Origin: JALHVH01 sp964544265
GTDB lineage: Bacteria > Acidobacteriota > Aminicenantia > Aminicenantales > Saccharicenantaceae
Assembly: GCA_964544265.1 (NCBI GenBank)
Contig: CAZJBD010000084.1
Span: forward strand, 1-10,254
Length of the DNA: 10,254 bases
Direction of reading: 5' to 3'
Positions 1-6,360 of the stretch are shown here, one piece after another. Under the pieces are notes generated by a model. The model was not told the DNA's origin and did not search any database. It saw only the letters and a list, made by a program, of their open reading frames with translations. The translations under genes and the position numbers were made by a program. The number at the start of each line of letters is the position of its first letter. Positions within the stretch are counted from its first letter, which is position 1.

Positions 1-230
1 TCCAACCCCAGATGGTGGCCGAGGACTTTTCCTTTTATGGCCAGAAAATCCCCGGGTTCTTCTACTTTCTCGGGGTTAAAAGCCCTTCCCAAGCGGCAGC
101 CGCCCTTCACAGTCCGAACTTCAATCCGGACGAAAGGAGCATTCCTCTTGGGATCAAGCTCATGTGCCACCTCCTTCTCGATTCCCTGGACAAGCAGAAT
201 CCGATCGAGTCGCTCCCCTCAACCTTCTAG
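1..230 (+). CDS. M20-family amidohydrolase/metallopeptidase, C-terminal end (partial)
   Basis: Only the last ~76 codons are in the window; the reading frame is open from base 3 and ends at TAG 228-230. The visible part has the C-terminal signature of M20 peptidases of the hippurate hydrolase / N-acyl-amino-acid amidohydrolase type: an AEDFSFY segment, then PGFFYFLG, then LHSPNFNPDE, where the His is expected to be the last metal ligand. These enzymes hydrolyse N-acyl amino acids or small peptides using two zinc or similar ions, usually in the cytoplasm. Substrate cannot be judged from this fragment. The gene ends six bases before the favoured comEC start, so the two may be co-transcribed. The in-frame ATG at 12 is internal to the protein, not the true start. 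Family assignment is fairly sure; function within the family is not. Confidence 0.85.
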   Translation, partial: QPQMVAEDFSFYGQKIPGFFYFLGVKSPSQAAAALHSPNFNPDERSIPLGIKLMCHLLLDSLDKQNPIESLPSTF

Positions 231-235
231 GATCC

Positions 236-2620
236 ATGCCCTTTCCGTTTCTCTTCCTTGCCCTGGCCTTGATTGCCGGGATCGCGGCCGTTTCCGCCTC
301 TGTCCTGCCGGCCTCAGCCGCCGCCCCTGCCCTGATCGCAAGCCTCCTCGGGGCCTGGTTTTTTTTCATCCTAAAGAAGAGCCGGGCCGCTTTCTCTTTC
401 CTGCTGGCCGCGACCGTCTTTTTTGGGGCCGCCGTGACCGCCTACCGGAATCAACAATATGAAACCAACGCCCTCCGCACCTTGAAGCTGGCCGAATACG
501 CCGATTTCTTCGGGACCGTCGTCCGATCTCCCGGCCGGGAGATCGATCGCGACTCGATCCTCATCGAGGTGGAAAAGGTCCGCTCCGCCGGCAAGGACGA
601 AGAGGTCGGGGGCCGACTGCGGATCATGGTCCCCCGTTCCACAGAAGTCCCGCCCAGGCCTGAGCTCTTCACCGGCGACAAGATCAAGGTTTCAGCCCGT
701 ATCTACGGATCGAAGGATTTCAATAACTTCAACAGCCCATTCTATGCCCGCTACCTCAAAAGTCAGGGCATCCATAATCGCGCCTTCACCAAAAGCCCTC
801 TGCTCATCGAGCGGACGGCCAGCGGAAAAAGGGCTTCCGTATTCCATGCCGTTTCCGTCCTCCGCCAAGCCCTCCAGAAGCAGCTCGAACGCTATTTCCC
901 CGCTCCCCCGCCGGCGCGAATCTCGCCCGAAGGAGCGGTCCTCGAGGCCCTGTTGCTCGGGGACGACGGACGCCTGGACCCCGGGATGGTCCTGTCCCTG
1001 CAGAAGACGGGACTTTATCATCTGTTCGCGATCTCCGGCGCCCACATCGCCATCGTCACTTTTTTGTTTTTCTCGCTTTTCAGGCTGGTCAGGATCCCCC
1101 AACGAACCTCCTACGGGATTCTCATCGCCTGCCTTGTTTTCTACACCCTGCTCGTCGAAGGAAGTCCGTCCGTCCTCAGGGCCGTCATCATGACCCTCTG
1201 CTTTTTGGCCGGCAAGCTCCTCTGGAAAGACGTCCATCTCATCAATACGATCTCGCTCAGCGCCTTCATCCTTCTTGTAGCCAATCCCTTCAGTTTGTTC
1301 GATCTGGGATTCCAGCTGACGTTTGCGGCAACCCTTGCCATCATCCTTTTCTATCCCAAGCTCATCAAGTTTTTCCCCAAGCTCCCCCTAAAGGCGAGCG
1401 AGCTCGCAGTCATGTCCATCACCGCCTCTCTGGGCGTCCTGCCCATCCTGGCCGCCGATTTTAACCGGGTGACGTTTTCGTCCCTCATCCTTAACTTCGC
1501 CGCAGTCCCCCTCGTCGGTTTTGTCATGGGGGCGGGGTACGTTTTTTTGCCGGTTTCATTCGCCTCCCCGCTCCTTGCCCGGGGGATGGCGTTCTGCCTT
1601 CGCGAGCTTGTCCGAATTTTTTCTTGGTTGAGCCATCTCCTCGACCCGATTGGGTTCATCTCCTATAGGATTCCCACACCCTCCTGGACGATCCTCGCCG
1701 GCTACTTTGTCTTCCTCCTTCTTCTGCTGGCGCCCCGGCGGTTCCGGGCCCAAAAATCCATCACCCTCGCCTGTTTTGCTGTCTTCTTTGTCCTCCTTAT
1801 CACCTTTCCCTTCCCGTCGACCTCGTCCGACCTCAAGGTCACCATCCTTGACGTCGGACAGGGAGATTCGATTCTAGTCGAGTTCCCGGGCAGACGCAAA
1901 ATGCTCATCGACGGCGGCGGATTCCCGGAAGGCTCGTTCGACGTGGGCGAGAGGGTGGTTTCCCCCTTCTTGTGGAGGAAAGGAATCAAAAAGATAGATG
2001 AACTCGTCCTAACCCACAACCACCCCGACCATCTTAACGGCCTGCCGGCCGTGGCCCGTAACTTCCGGATCGGCGAATTCTGGGAGGCCGGAGGTCCGGT
2101 GGACAGCGAACCCTACCGGGCCCTGGGCGAGGCCCTCGGACCCCGAGTCCCCAGAAAAACGGTCAGGCGAGGATTCGTCCGCCGGGAGAGCGGAACCGTT
2201 ATAGAGGCCCTTCACCCTCCAGAGGGCGAGGACTTCATCCAACGCGTCAGCGAAAATGACCGATCGATCGTCCTCAGATTAACCTTCGGCGGGATATCCT
2301 TCCTTCTGCCCGGAGATATCGAACGGAGGGCCGAGGCCGAAATCCTGGGTGCGTTGCGTGAAATCCACAGCCAGGTGCTGAAAGCGCCCCATCACGGCAG
2401 CGACTCCTCGAGCTCGGCAGCGTTCCTGGCCGCAGTTTCTCCGGAATATGCGGTCCTTACGGTCGGGGAAAACAACCGCTACGGCTTTCCAATTCCAGCG
2501 ATTTTAGACCGCTATGCCTTGACCGGCGCCCGCGTCTTTCGAACCGATGTCGATGGAGCCGTCGAGTTCTCCACGGACGGAAGCAGACTGCATATCCGGA
2601 CAGCAGCGGGGAACCGTTAG
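236..2620 (+). CDS. comEC: ComEC/Rec2 DNA-uptake channel with C-terminal metallo-beta-lactamase-like domain
   Basis: Encodes about 794 residues, a normal length for full ComEC, the inner-membrane channel that passes single-stranded DNA into the cell during natural transformation. The order is classical. A hydrophobic N-terminus is followed by a soluble DUF4131-like region (about 40-200). The membrane Competence domain (about 225-510) contains the LFAISGAH motif at 263-270. A metallo-beta-lactamase-fold domain (about 530-790) has DVGQGDS (539-545), HNHPDH (H594, H596, D598, H599), LPGDIE (691-696) and KAPHHGSD (716-723). The metal-site residues are all present, so the nuclease-like domain looks intact. 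I chose ATG 236 because hydrophobic sequence starts there and an AGGA lies at 229-232, though its 3-nt spacing is short. An in-frame ATG at 164 would overlap the upstream gene by 67 bases and add 24 non-hydrophobic residues. No other competence gene is in the window. Confidence 0.93.
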   Translation: MPFPFLFLALALIAGIAAVSASVLPASAAAPALIASLLGAWFFFILKKSRAAFSFLLAATVFFGAAVTAYRNQQYETNALRTLKLAEYADFFGTVVRSPGREIDRDSILIEVEKVRSAGKDEEVGGRLRIMVPRSTEVPPRPELFTGDKIKVSARIYGSKDFNNFNSPFYARYLKSQGIHNRAFTKSPLLIERTASGKRASVFHAVSVLRQALQKQLERYFPAPPPARISPEGAVLEALLLGDDGRLDPGMVLSLQKTGLYHLFAISGAHIAIVTFLFFSLFRLVRIPQRTSYGILIACLVFYTLLVEGSPSVLRAVIMTLCFLAGKLLWKDVHLINTISLSAFILLVANPFSLFDLGFQLTFAATLAIILFYPKLIKFFPKLPLKASELAVMSITASLGVLPILAADFNRVTFSSLILNFAAVPLVGFVMGAGYVFLPVSFASPLLARGMAFCLRELVRIFSWLSHLLDPIGFISYRIPTPSWTILAGYFVFLLLLLAPRRFRAQKSITLACFAVFFVLLITFPFPSTSSDLKVTILDVGQGDSILVEFPGRRKMLIDGGGFPEGSFDVGERVVSPFLWRKGIKKIDELVLTHNHPDHLNGLPAVARNFRIGEFWEAGGPVDSEPYRALGEALGPRVPRKTVRRGFVRRESGTVIEALHPPEGEDFIQRVSENDRSIVLRLTFGGISFLLPGDIERRAEAEILGALREIHSQVLKAPHHGSDSSSSAAFLAAVSPEYAVLTVGENNRYGFPIPAILDRYALTGARVFRTDVDGAVEFSTDGSRLHIRTAAGNR

Positions 2621-2711
2621 CTTTGTCTCCCGTGAAACGAAAACACTCCGGGCGGCTCCAGGCCTAAATTCCTTCGTACTCGAAGAAGATCGTCGCGGAT
2701 AGACCGGGAGA

Positions 2712-2740
2712 TTGACAAAGGCGTCCCAGCGTCCGATAAT
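2712..2740 (+). promoter_or_regulatory. sigma70-type promoter of the secreted coiled-coil protein gene
   Basis: A perfect -35 TTGACA (2712-2717) and a -10 GATAAT (2735-2740) are separated by exactly 17 bp. Transcription would start near 2747, only about ten bases before the favoured ATG at 2757. The TTG inside the -35 box is in frame with the gene but is better read as promoter than as a start codon. Inferred from consensus match only. Confidence 0.7.
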
Positions 2741-2756
2741 ACATTCAAGGGTTATG

Positions 2757-3323
2757 ATGACCAAGAAAATTTTAGCCGCTCTTTTTCTCCCCTTGTTGGT
2801 TGTTTCCTTCCTCGGCGCCCAAAGCCTGGCCGAACTCTCCAAGAAGGAAAAAGAAAGACGGGCCGCCCTAAAAGGCAAGGGGACGGTGGTCACGAATAAT
2901 GATCTGGGCAAGGTGAAAAAGAAACCGGGCGTCGAGTCAACCCAGCCTGCCGCGACCGGTGAAGAGACCAAAACCGAGAATCCCGAGGCCGCTGCAGAGG
3001 CCGCAACGCCTCCGGAAGTCGAAAAAACCCAGGAGGAGCAGGCCCCTCCGCCCGACCAGGAACCCGTCCTGACCGATCAGCAGTATAATGAAGAAAAAAC
3101 CTTCCTCGAGGACCAATTGAATAGGGCCCAGGAATTGGTGGACCTTCTGACGATGAAGATGAACGCCCTCTGGCAGCAGTTCTACAATATGGACAACATG
3201 GAAACGCGGGACAAAGTCCAACTCCAGATCAGCGAGACCTACAATAAGCTGCTTGACGCCGAGCAGGCCAGGCTCAGGGCGGAAGAAGATATCAATAACT
3301 TTATGTCGCGGCCGAGAAAATAA
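2757..3323 (+). CDS. Secreted E/A/P-rich protein with C-terminal coiled coil, unknown function
   Basis: Encodes about 188 residues. A Sec-type signal peptide is clear: MTKK, a hydrophobic run to about residue 20, and a probable cleavage near GAQS (20-23). There is no lipobox Cys, so it is likely periplasmic or exported. Next comes a basic, charged stretch (AELSKKEKERRAALKGKG, about 25-42), then a low-complexity Glu/Ala/Pro/Thr segment (about 52-105). The C-terminal ~80 residues look helical and coiled-coil (EEKTFLEDQLNRAQELVDLL and onwards). I do not recognise a named family; the KEKERR...GKG motif after the signal peptide seems familiar from Acidobacteria-like genomes, but that is memory, not evidence. 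ATG 2757 is preferred over the adjacent ATG 2754 because AAGGG (2747-2751) sits 5 nt before it. It has its own promoter and converges with the lipoprotein gene, 25 bp away. Confidence 0.8.
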   Translation: MTKKILAALFLPLLVVSFLGAQSLAELSKKEKERRAALKGKGTVVTNNDLGKVKKKPGVESTQPAATGEETKTENPEAAAEAATPPEVEKTQEEQAPPPDQEPVLTDQQYNEEKTFLEDQLNRAQELVDLLTMKMNALWQQFYNMDNMETRDKVQLQISETYNKLLDAEQARLRAEEDINNFMSRPRK

Positions 3324-3348
3324 TAAGGCGGTTTTGGGGCTTTTTCGC

Positions 3349-4215
3349 CTACCTGAAATAGAGAAACGAAACCTGAATTCCCAGTTCCCTGGGGTCAGAC
3401 GAACCCGGAAGAGCCTGAGCGGGAATAAAGGTCTTATCCGTGCCGATGATCAGCCTGAACTCGTTCTCAGTACCAAGCATATCTTTCTTAACGTCGTAGG
3501 ATTTATCGAAGCTTCCTTGGGTGGGGATGAACTCGTCCAAAACCATGTCGTTGATCTTGATGATGACCTTCTGGTCTTTGAGGGCATCCAAATTGGTCCC
3601 GCCCCTAACGACCAGAAGGGCGTCGCGCTGTGGGTTGTCGATGAGACAGCGGGCCTCTTTCCCCGTCCATCGCCACTGCTTAAGGAAGGCCTTGGCGTCG
3701 GTTTCCTGCGGGTACCAGCCCGATTCATAGATGATCCCCGGGGTATCGGGAGGCGGGGGGGTGACCTTCAACTTCTTTTCAAATATTTGGATGTTCGATT
3801 TTCCCGTCCTGTCAAAAGGATTGACAAGCCCGACGGACAGCCTGAGGGTCTCCTCCCCTGCAAACTGCGGATCGAGCTCGTCGATGAAAGGAGGGATGTA
3901 GATCCGGTGTTTGAATGAATATTCCTTGCCGGGCTCCCATTTGGAGGTGGGGACTTCCGGAACATAATCGTCCTGGAAGAGCATGTTGTTTTTATGCCAA
4001 TAATGGACAAAAACGGTATAGTCCGCAGGCATCTTCTGAAATTCCGCCGTCGTCTTCCATCTATACTCGACGTTCGTCATGAGGCTGTCCGAGAGGTTCT
4101 GGTCGGAAAAGCCCACGGTGAACTCGACGCCCTTCACCTGGGGCTTTTTCCGGCAGGAGAAGGAAAAGGATACGGCAATTATCAATAAAAAGACCACAAT
4201 CGTCCGTTTCTTCAT
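3349..4215 (-). CDS. Two-domain outer-envelope lipoprotein, unknown function
   Basis: Encodes 288 residues. The N-terminus (MKKRT, hydrophobic run, SFSC with Cys21) is a lipoprotein signal peptide; basic residues follow the Cys. Two apparently beta-rich halves are joined by a proline linker (TPPPPDTPG, 152-160). The first (about 30-150) contains YTVFVHYWHKNNMLFQDDYVP, then SKWEPG and LRLSVGLVNP. The second (161-288) contains GWYPQE, WRW (181-183), an IKIND strand and DPRELG (274-279). From memory, both patterns resemble beta-sandwich regions attached to membrane glycosyltransferases in other bacteria; this is inference, and no catalytic motif is visible. An excellent ribosome site (AGGAGG on the minus strand, plus-strand 4224-4229) and a strong promoter support the start. 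Transcribed divergently from lpxK. An envelope or glycoconjugate role is plausible but unproven. Confidence 0.82.
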   Translation of the reverse strand: MKKRTIVVFLLIIAVSFSFSCRKKPQVKGVEFTVGFSDQNLSDSLMTNVEYRWKTTAEFQKMPADYTVFVHYWHKNNMLFQDDYVPEVPTSKWEPGKEYSFKHRIYIPPFIDELDPQFAGEETLRLSVGLVNPFDRTGKSNIQIFEKKLKVTPPPPDTPGIIYESGWYPQETDAKAFLKQWRWTGKEARCLIDNPQRDALLVVRGGTNLDALKDQKVIIKINDMVLDEFIPTQGSFDKSYDVKKDMLGTENEFRLIIGTDKTFIPAQALPGSSDPRELGIQVSFLYFR

Positions 4216-4251
4216 ATCGAAAACCTCCTAAACAGGATAAATCATTTCGTC

Positions 4252-4280
4252 ATTATAAGAAATTGATCAGCGTTTGTAAA
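4252..4280 (-). promoter_or_regulatory. sigma70-type promoter of the lipoprotein gene
   Basis: Read on the minus strand, -35 TTTACA (plus-strand 4275-4280) and a perfect -10 TATAAT (4252-4257) are 17 bp apart. The start point would fall near 4245, leaving a leader of about 30 nt that contains the AGGAGG ribosome site. This is close to consensus, so the gene is probably well expressed. Confidence 0.78.
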
Positions 4281-4298
4281 GGTGCGCGGCTAAATAAT

Positions 4299-4374
4299 AA
4301 AAAAGCAGGGGTCAAACCTACTCTTTTGACAGTTTTAAAAAAGCAGGGGTCAAACCTACTCTTTTGACAGTTTT
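4299..4374 (+). repeat. Perfect tandem direct repeat, two 38-bp copies
   Basis: Copies at 4299-4336 and 4337-4374 are identical over 38 bp. Each begins AAAAAAGCAGGGGTCAAACC and ends TTTTGACAGTTTT. Each copy carries a TTGACA (4326-4331 and 4364-4369), but neither is followed by a credible -10 at the right distance, so I do not call them promoters. The repeat is non-coding, lies between divergent genes, and is continued by an inverted third copy. Confidence 0.95.
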
Positions 4375-4403
4375 GTCAAAAGAGTAGGTTTGACCCCTGC
4401 TTT
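4340..4403. repeat. Long inverted repeat / hairpin, 30-bp perfect arms and 4-nt loop
   Basis: Arm 4340-4369 is the exact reverse complement of 4374-4403, with loop GTTT at 4370-4373. The left arm is most of the second direct-repeat copy, so the right arm is an inverted third copy. The first copy (4302-4331) could pair with the right arm instead. As RNA or single-stranded DNA this would fold very stably. On the minus strand the hairpin is followed by six Ts and could end transcription in that direction, but no minus-strand gene lies upstream to need it. It may be a REP- or MITE-like element; no transposase is nearby and I see no convincing target duplication. Confidence 0.93.
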
Positions 4404-4429
4404 ACAGGCGCGAACGTCTATTGTATATT
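4401..4429 (+). promoter_or_regulatory. Probable sigma70-type promoter of the lpxK operon, overlapping the repeat end
   Basis: -35 TTTACA (4401-4406) and -10 TATATT (4424-4429) are 17 bp apart. The first three bases of the -35 are the last three of the hairpin's right arm. The expected start point, about 4436, lies only about 3 nt before the lpxK ATG at 4439, so the message would be almost leaderless. This fits the absence of a ribosome site there. Confidence 0.6.
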
Positions 4430-4438
4430 CCGGCTTGA

Positions 4439-5455
4439 ATGAAGGCTCTTCTTCTCCTATTTTCGCCCGTCTCGAGGCTCGTCTGCCGGATCAAGGCCAA
4501 CCTATACACAAAAGGGAGGCTCAGGTCCCGGAAAGCGCCCCTGCCGGTCATAAGCGTCGGGAACATCTCTTTCGGAGGCTCGGAAAAGACCCCTTTGGCG
4601 ATGGAGCTTATCGCTTGCCTCCTCGACCGGGGATGGAAGCCGGCCCTGGTTTCCAGGGGCTACCGGGGTCAATGGGAAAAGGAAGGAGGCGTTCTCTCCG
4701 ACGGGGCCGGGCTTCGGGGGAGCTGGCGACAGGGCGGCGATGAGCCCTATCTGGTCGCCCGCAGATTTCCCGGCGCCGGAGTTCTTGTTGGCCGGGACAA
4801 GCTCGCCTCCTGCCGGAGGGCCCATGAGCTCGGATTCACGGCCGCCGTCCTAGACGACGCCTTCCAGCACCTCCGGTTGGCAAGAAACCTGGACATCGTC
4901 CTTATCGATTCCCGCAAAAAGCTCGCCCTTCGCGAGGGCGCCTCGTCCTTAAGGCGGGCCGGAATCATCCTGGTCAGGGATACGGCACAACCGGGGACAA
5001 AGCAGACCATGAGGGCTTCGTTCCCCGGCGCCGCCATCTTCGATTACCGGACGATACCAATAGGATTTGTTAATCTCCGGGACGGAGAAATGGCCCCTCG
5101 GAATTCGTTCCGGGGCAAAAGCGTCCTGGCTTTCTGCGGGATCGCCGATCCCTCGAGGTTTAAAAACCTCCTGCGGGAGGTCGGCGCCGACGTCCGCTCC
5201 TTCCTTGTTTTTCCCGACCACCACCCCTATCCGGCGGCTTCCCTCAAGAAGATCGCCCGAAGGTTCGCCGCATCCGGGGCCGAGGCGATCCTTACGACCG
5301 AGAAGGACGCGATCAAGCTCGTTTCGGCCGGGACTGCCCTAGAAGGCCTCCCTCTCCATGCCCTCAGGATCGGGCTCGATATCGAAGAGGGATTCTACGA
5401 TCTCGTCGAGGCCGGCCTCAAGAAAGCGGCCGCCGGCAAGGAAGGCCGGGTATGA
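4439..5455 (+). CDS. lpxK: Tetraacyldisaccharide 4'-kinase (lipid A kinase)
   Basis: Encodes 338 residues, the usual LpxK length. LpxK uses ATP to phosphorylate the 4' position of the tetraacyl-disaccharide-1-phosphate lipid A precursor, at the inner face of the inner membrane. A hydrophobic N-terminal segment (about 1-17) fits its membrane anchor. The VISVGN lead-in (37-42) precedes the P-loop GGSEKTP (46-52); K50 and T51 are kept, but Glu49 replaces the usual Gly. SRGYRG follows; D101 in GGDEP is the expected catalytic Asp. The Walker-B-like motif reads LDDAFQH (138-144), with Ala141 where Gly is usual. PDHHPY (259-264, H261/H262) and a TTEKD motif follow. ATG 4439 fits the family N-terminus, though no Shine-Dalgarno precedes it. 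The stop overlaps the next start by 4 nt. First gene of a five-gene operon. Confidence 0.93.
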   Translation: MKALLLLFSPVSRLVCRIKANLYTKGRLRSRKAPLPVISVGNISFGGSEKTPLAMELIACLLDRGWKPALVSRGYRGQWEKEGGVLSDGAGLRGSWRQGGDEPYLVARRFPGAGVLVGRDKLASCRRAHELGFTAAVLDDAFQHLRLARNLDIVLIDSRKKLALREGASSLRRAGIILVRDTAQPGTKQTMRASFPGAAIFDYRTIPIGFVNLRDGEMAPRNSFRGKSVLAFCGIADPSRFKNLLREVGADVRSFLVFPDHHPYPAASLKKIARRFAASGAEAILTTEKDAIKLVSAGTALEGLPLHALRIGLDIEEGFYDLVEAGLKKAAAGKEGRV

Positions 5456-6360
5456 GGATTCAGGCCGAATTCCTGGCATTCCTGGCGCTGAAGTTCTTCA
5501 TATCCCTCCTCCCGCGTTCGTGGTGCCTGGCTCTCGGGCGTTCACTGGGCACTCTTGCCTTTTATCTCGACGGCCGCCATCGTCGAATCGCCCTCCGGAA
5601 CCTCCGGACGGCCTTCGGCGGGCAGAAGGGCCCGGCGGAGTTCCGGGCGATCGCCAGGGCCTCCTTTCGGCACTTCGGCCAGGTCATGATCGACATCCTC
5701 AAGCTCTTTCACTACGAACGCTCGAAGATCGAAGAGCTGGTGACCGTAGAAGGCTGGGAAAACCTGGAGAACGCGATCCGCCTCGGCAAAGGGGTCCTCT
5801 TGTTCTCCGCCCACTTTGGGAACTGGGAGATAGGCTCCGTCATAATCTCGAAGGCCGTGAAGCTCAATGTCATCGCCCGGGCGCTGGACAACGAGCTCAT
5901 CGAAGCAGAGCTGGTGAGGTTCCGGCAGAGAATGGGCGGCCATGTCATTTATAAACAGCAGGCCGCGCGCGAGGTCCTCAGGGCCCTCAGGAACAGGGAG
6001 GCCGTGGCCATCCTCGTCGATCAGAACGTCCTCCGCGTCCAGGCGGTCTTCGTGGACTTTTTCGGCCGGCCGGCCGGTACGACCCCGGTCCTGGGCGCTT
6101 TCGCCCTTAGAACAGAAGCCCCCCTGGTCCCGGCCTATTGTCTCCCGGTCGCCTCCGGCCGCTACCTCCTGAAAATCCTCCCTCCCCCGGCCATCGCCCC
6201 GGATAAAGACGTCGGGACGAACGTGTTGAAAATCACCCAAACATGCACTAAGATTATCGAGAATGAGATCCGGGAAAATCCCGGGTTCTGGCTTTGGTTC
6301 CATGACAGATGGCGATCGAGGCCGAAAGAGGAACATGACCATCAAGACGACACTCCCTGA
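5452..6360 (+). CDS. lpxL: LpxL/HtrB-family lysophospholipid (lipid A) acyltransferase
   Basis: Encodes 302 residues, the normal size for LpxL/LpxM (Pfam Lip_A_acyltrans). Such enzymes add a secondary acyl chain to lipid A from acyl-ACP at the inner-membrane face. Visible features are an N-terminal hydrophobic helix (about 6-20), the HX4E catalytic motif HFGNWE (H121, E126), LVDQN (188-192) followed by VFVDFFGRPAGTTP, and the closing PGFWLWFHDRWRSRP signature (277-291). All key residues are present. Start ATG 5452 overlaps the lpxK stop (ATGA), with AAGGAAGG at 5438-5445 six bases before it, so translational coupling is likely. Placement directly after lpxK supports a lipid A role. Whether it acts as LpxL (laurate-like, early) or LpxM (late) cannot be told, and the gene symbol is family-level. 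The 3' end overlaps the proposed rph start by 26 nt. Confidence 0.9.
   Translation: MRIQAEFLAFLALKFFISLLPRSWCLALGRSLGTLAFYLDGRHRRIALRNLRTAFGGQKGPAEFRAIARASFRHFGQVMIDILKLFHYERSKIEELVTVEGWENLENAIRLGKGVLLFSAHFGNWEIGSVIISKAVKLNVIARALDNELIEAELVRFRQRMGGHVIYKQQAAREVLRALRNREAVAILVDQNVLRVQAVFVDFFGRPAGTTPVLGAFALRTEAPLVPAYCLPVASGRYLLKILPPPAIAPDKDVGTNVLKITQTCTKIIENEIRENPGFWLWFHDRWRSRPKEEHDHQDDTP

Noticed and set aside
2672..2685. Small hairpin (CTTCG-TACT-CGAAG) after comEC
   Set aside because: Five-base-pair stem without a following T-run; the comEC downstream gap otherwise shows only the promoter at 2712-2740.
2712..2756. TTG start giving a longer coiled-coil protein
   Set aside because: The TTG is part of a perfect -35 box; it would put 14-15 polar residues in front of a good signal peptide, and no ribosome site precedes it.
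3326..3350. Possible bidirectional terminator between the convergent genes
   Set aside because: Only a 5-bp stem (AGGCG/CGCCT) with a 15-nt loop, and no T-run directly after it on either strand; too weak to call.
3253..3918. 221-codon plus-strand frame opposite the lipoprotein
   Set aside because: It begins inside the coiled-coil gene and runs antisense to a gene with signal peptide, ribosome site and promoter; no domain is recognisable.
4299..4403. CRISPR array
   Set aside because: The direct copies abut with no unique spacer and the third copy is inverted, so this is not a repeat-spacer structure.
5542..6345. 267-codon minus-strand frame opposite the lpxL-type gene
   Set aside because: Antisense shadow of a strongly supported acyltransferase; composition is not protein-like and no ribosome site supports it.
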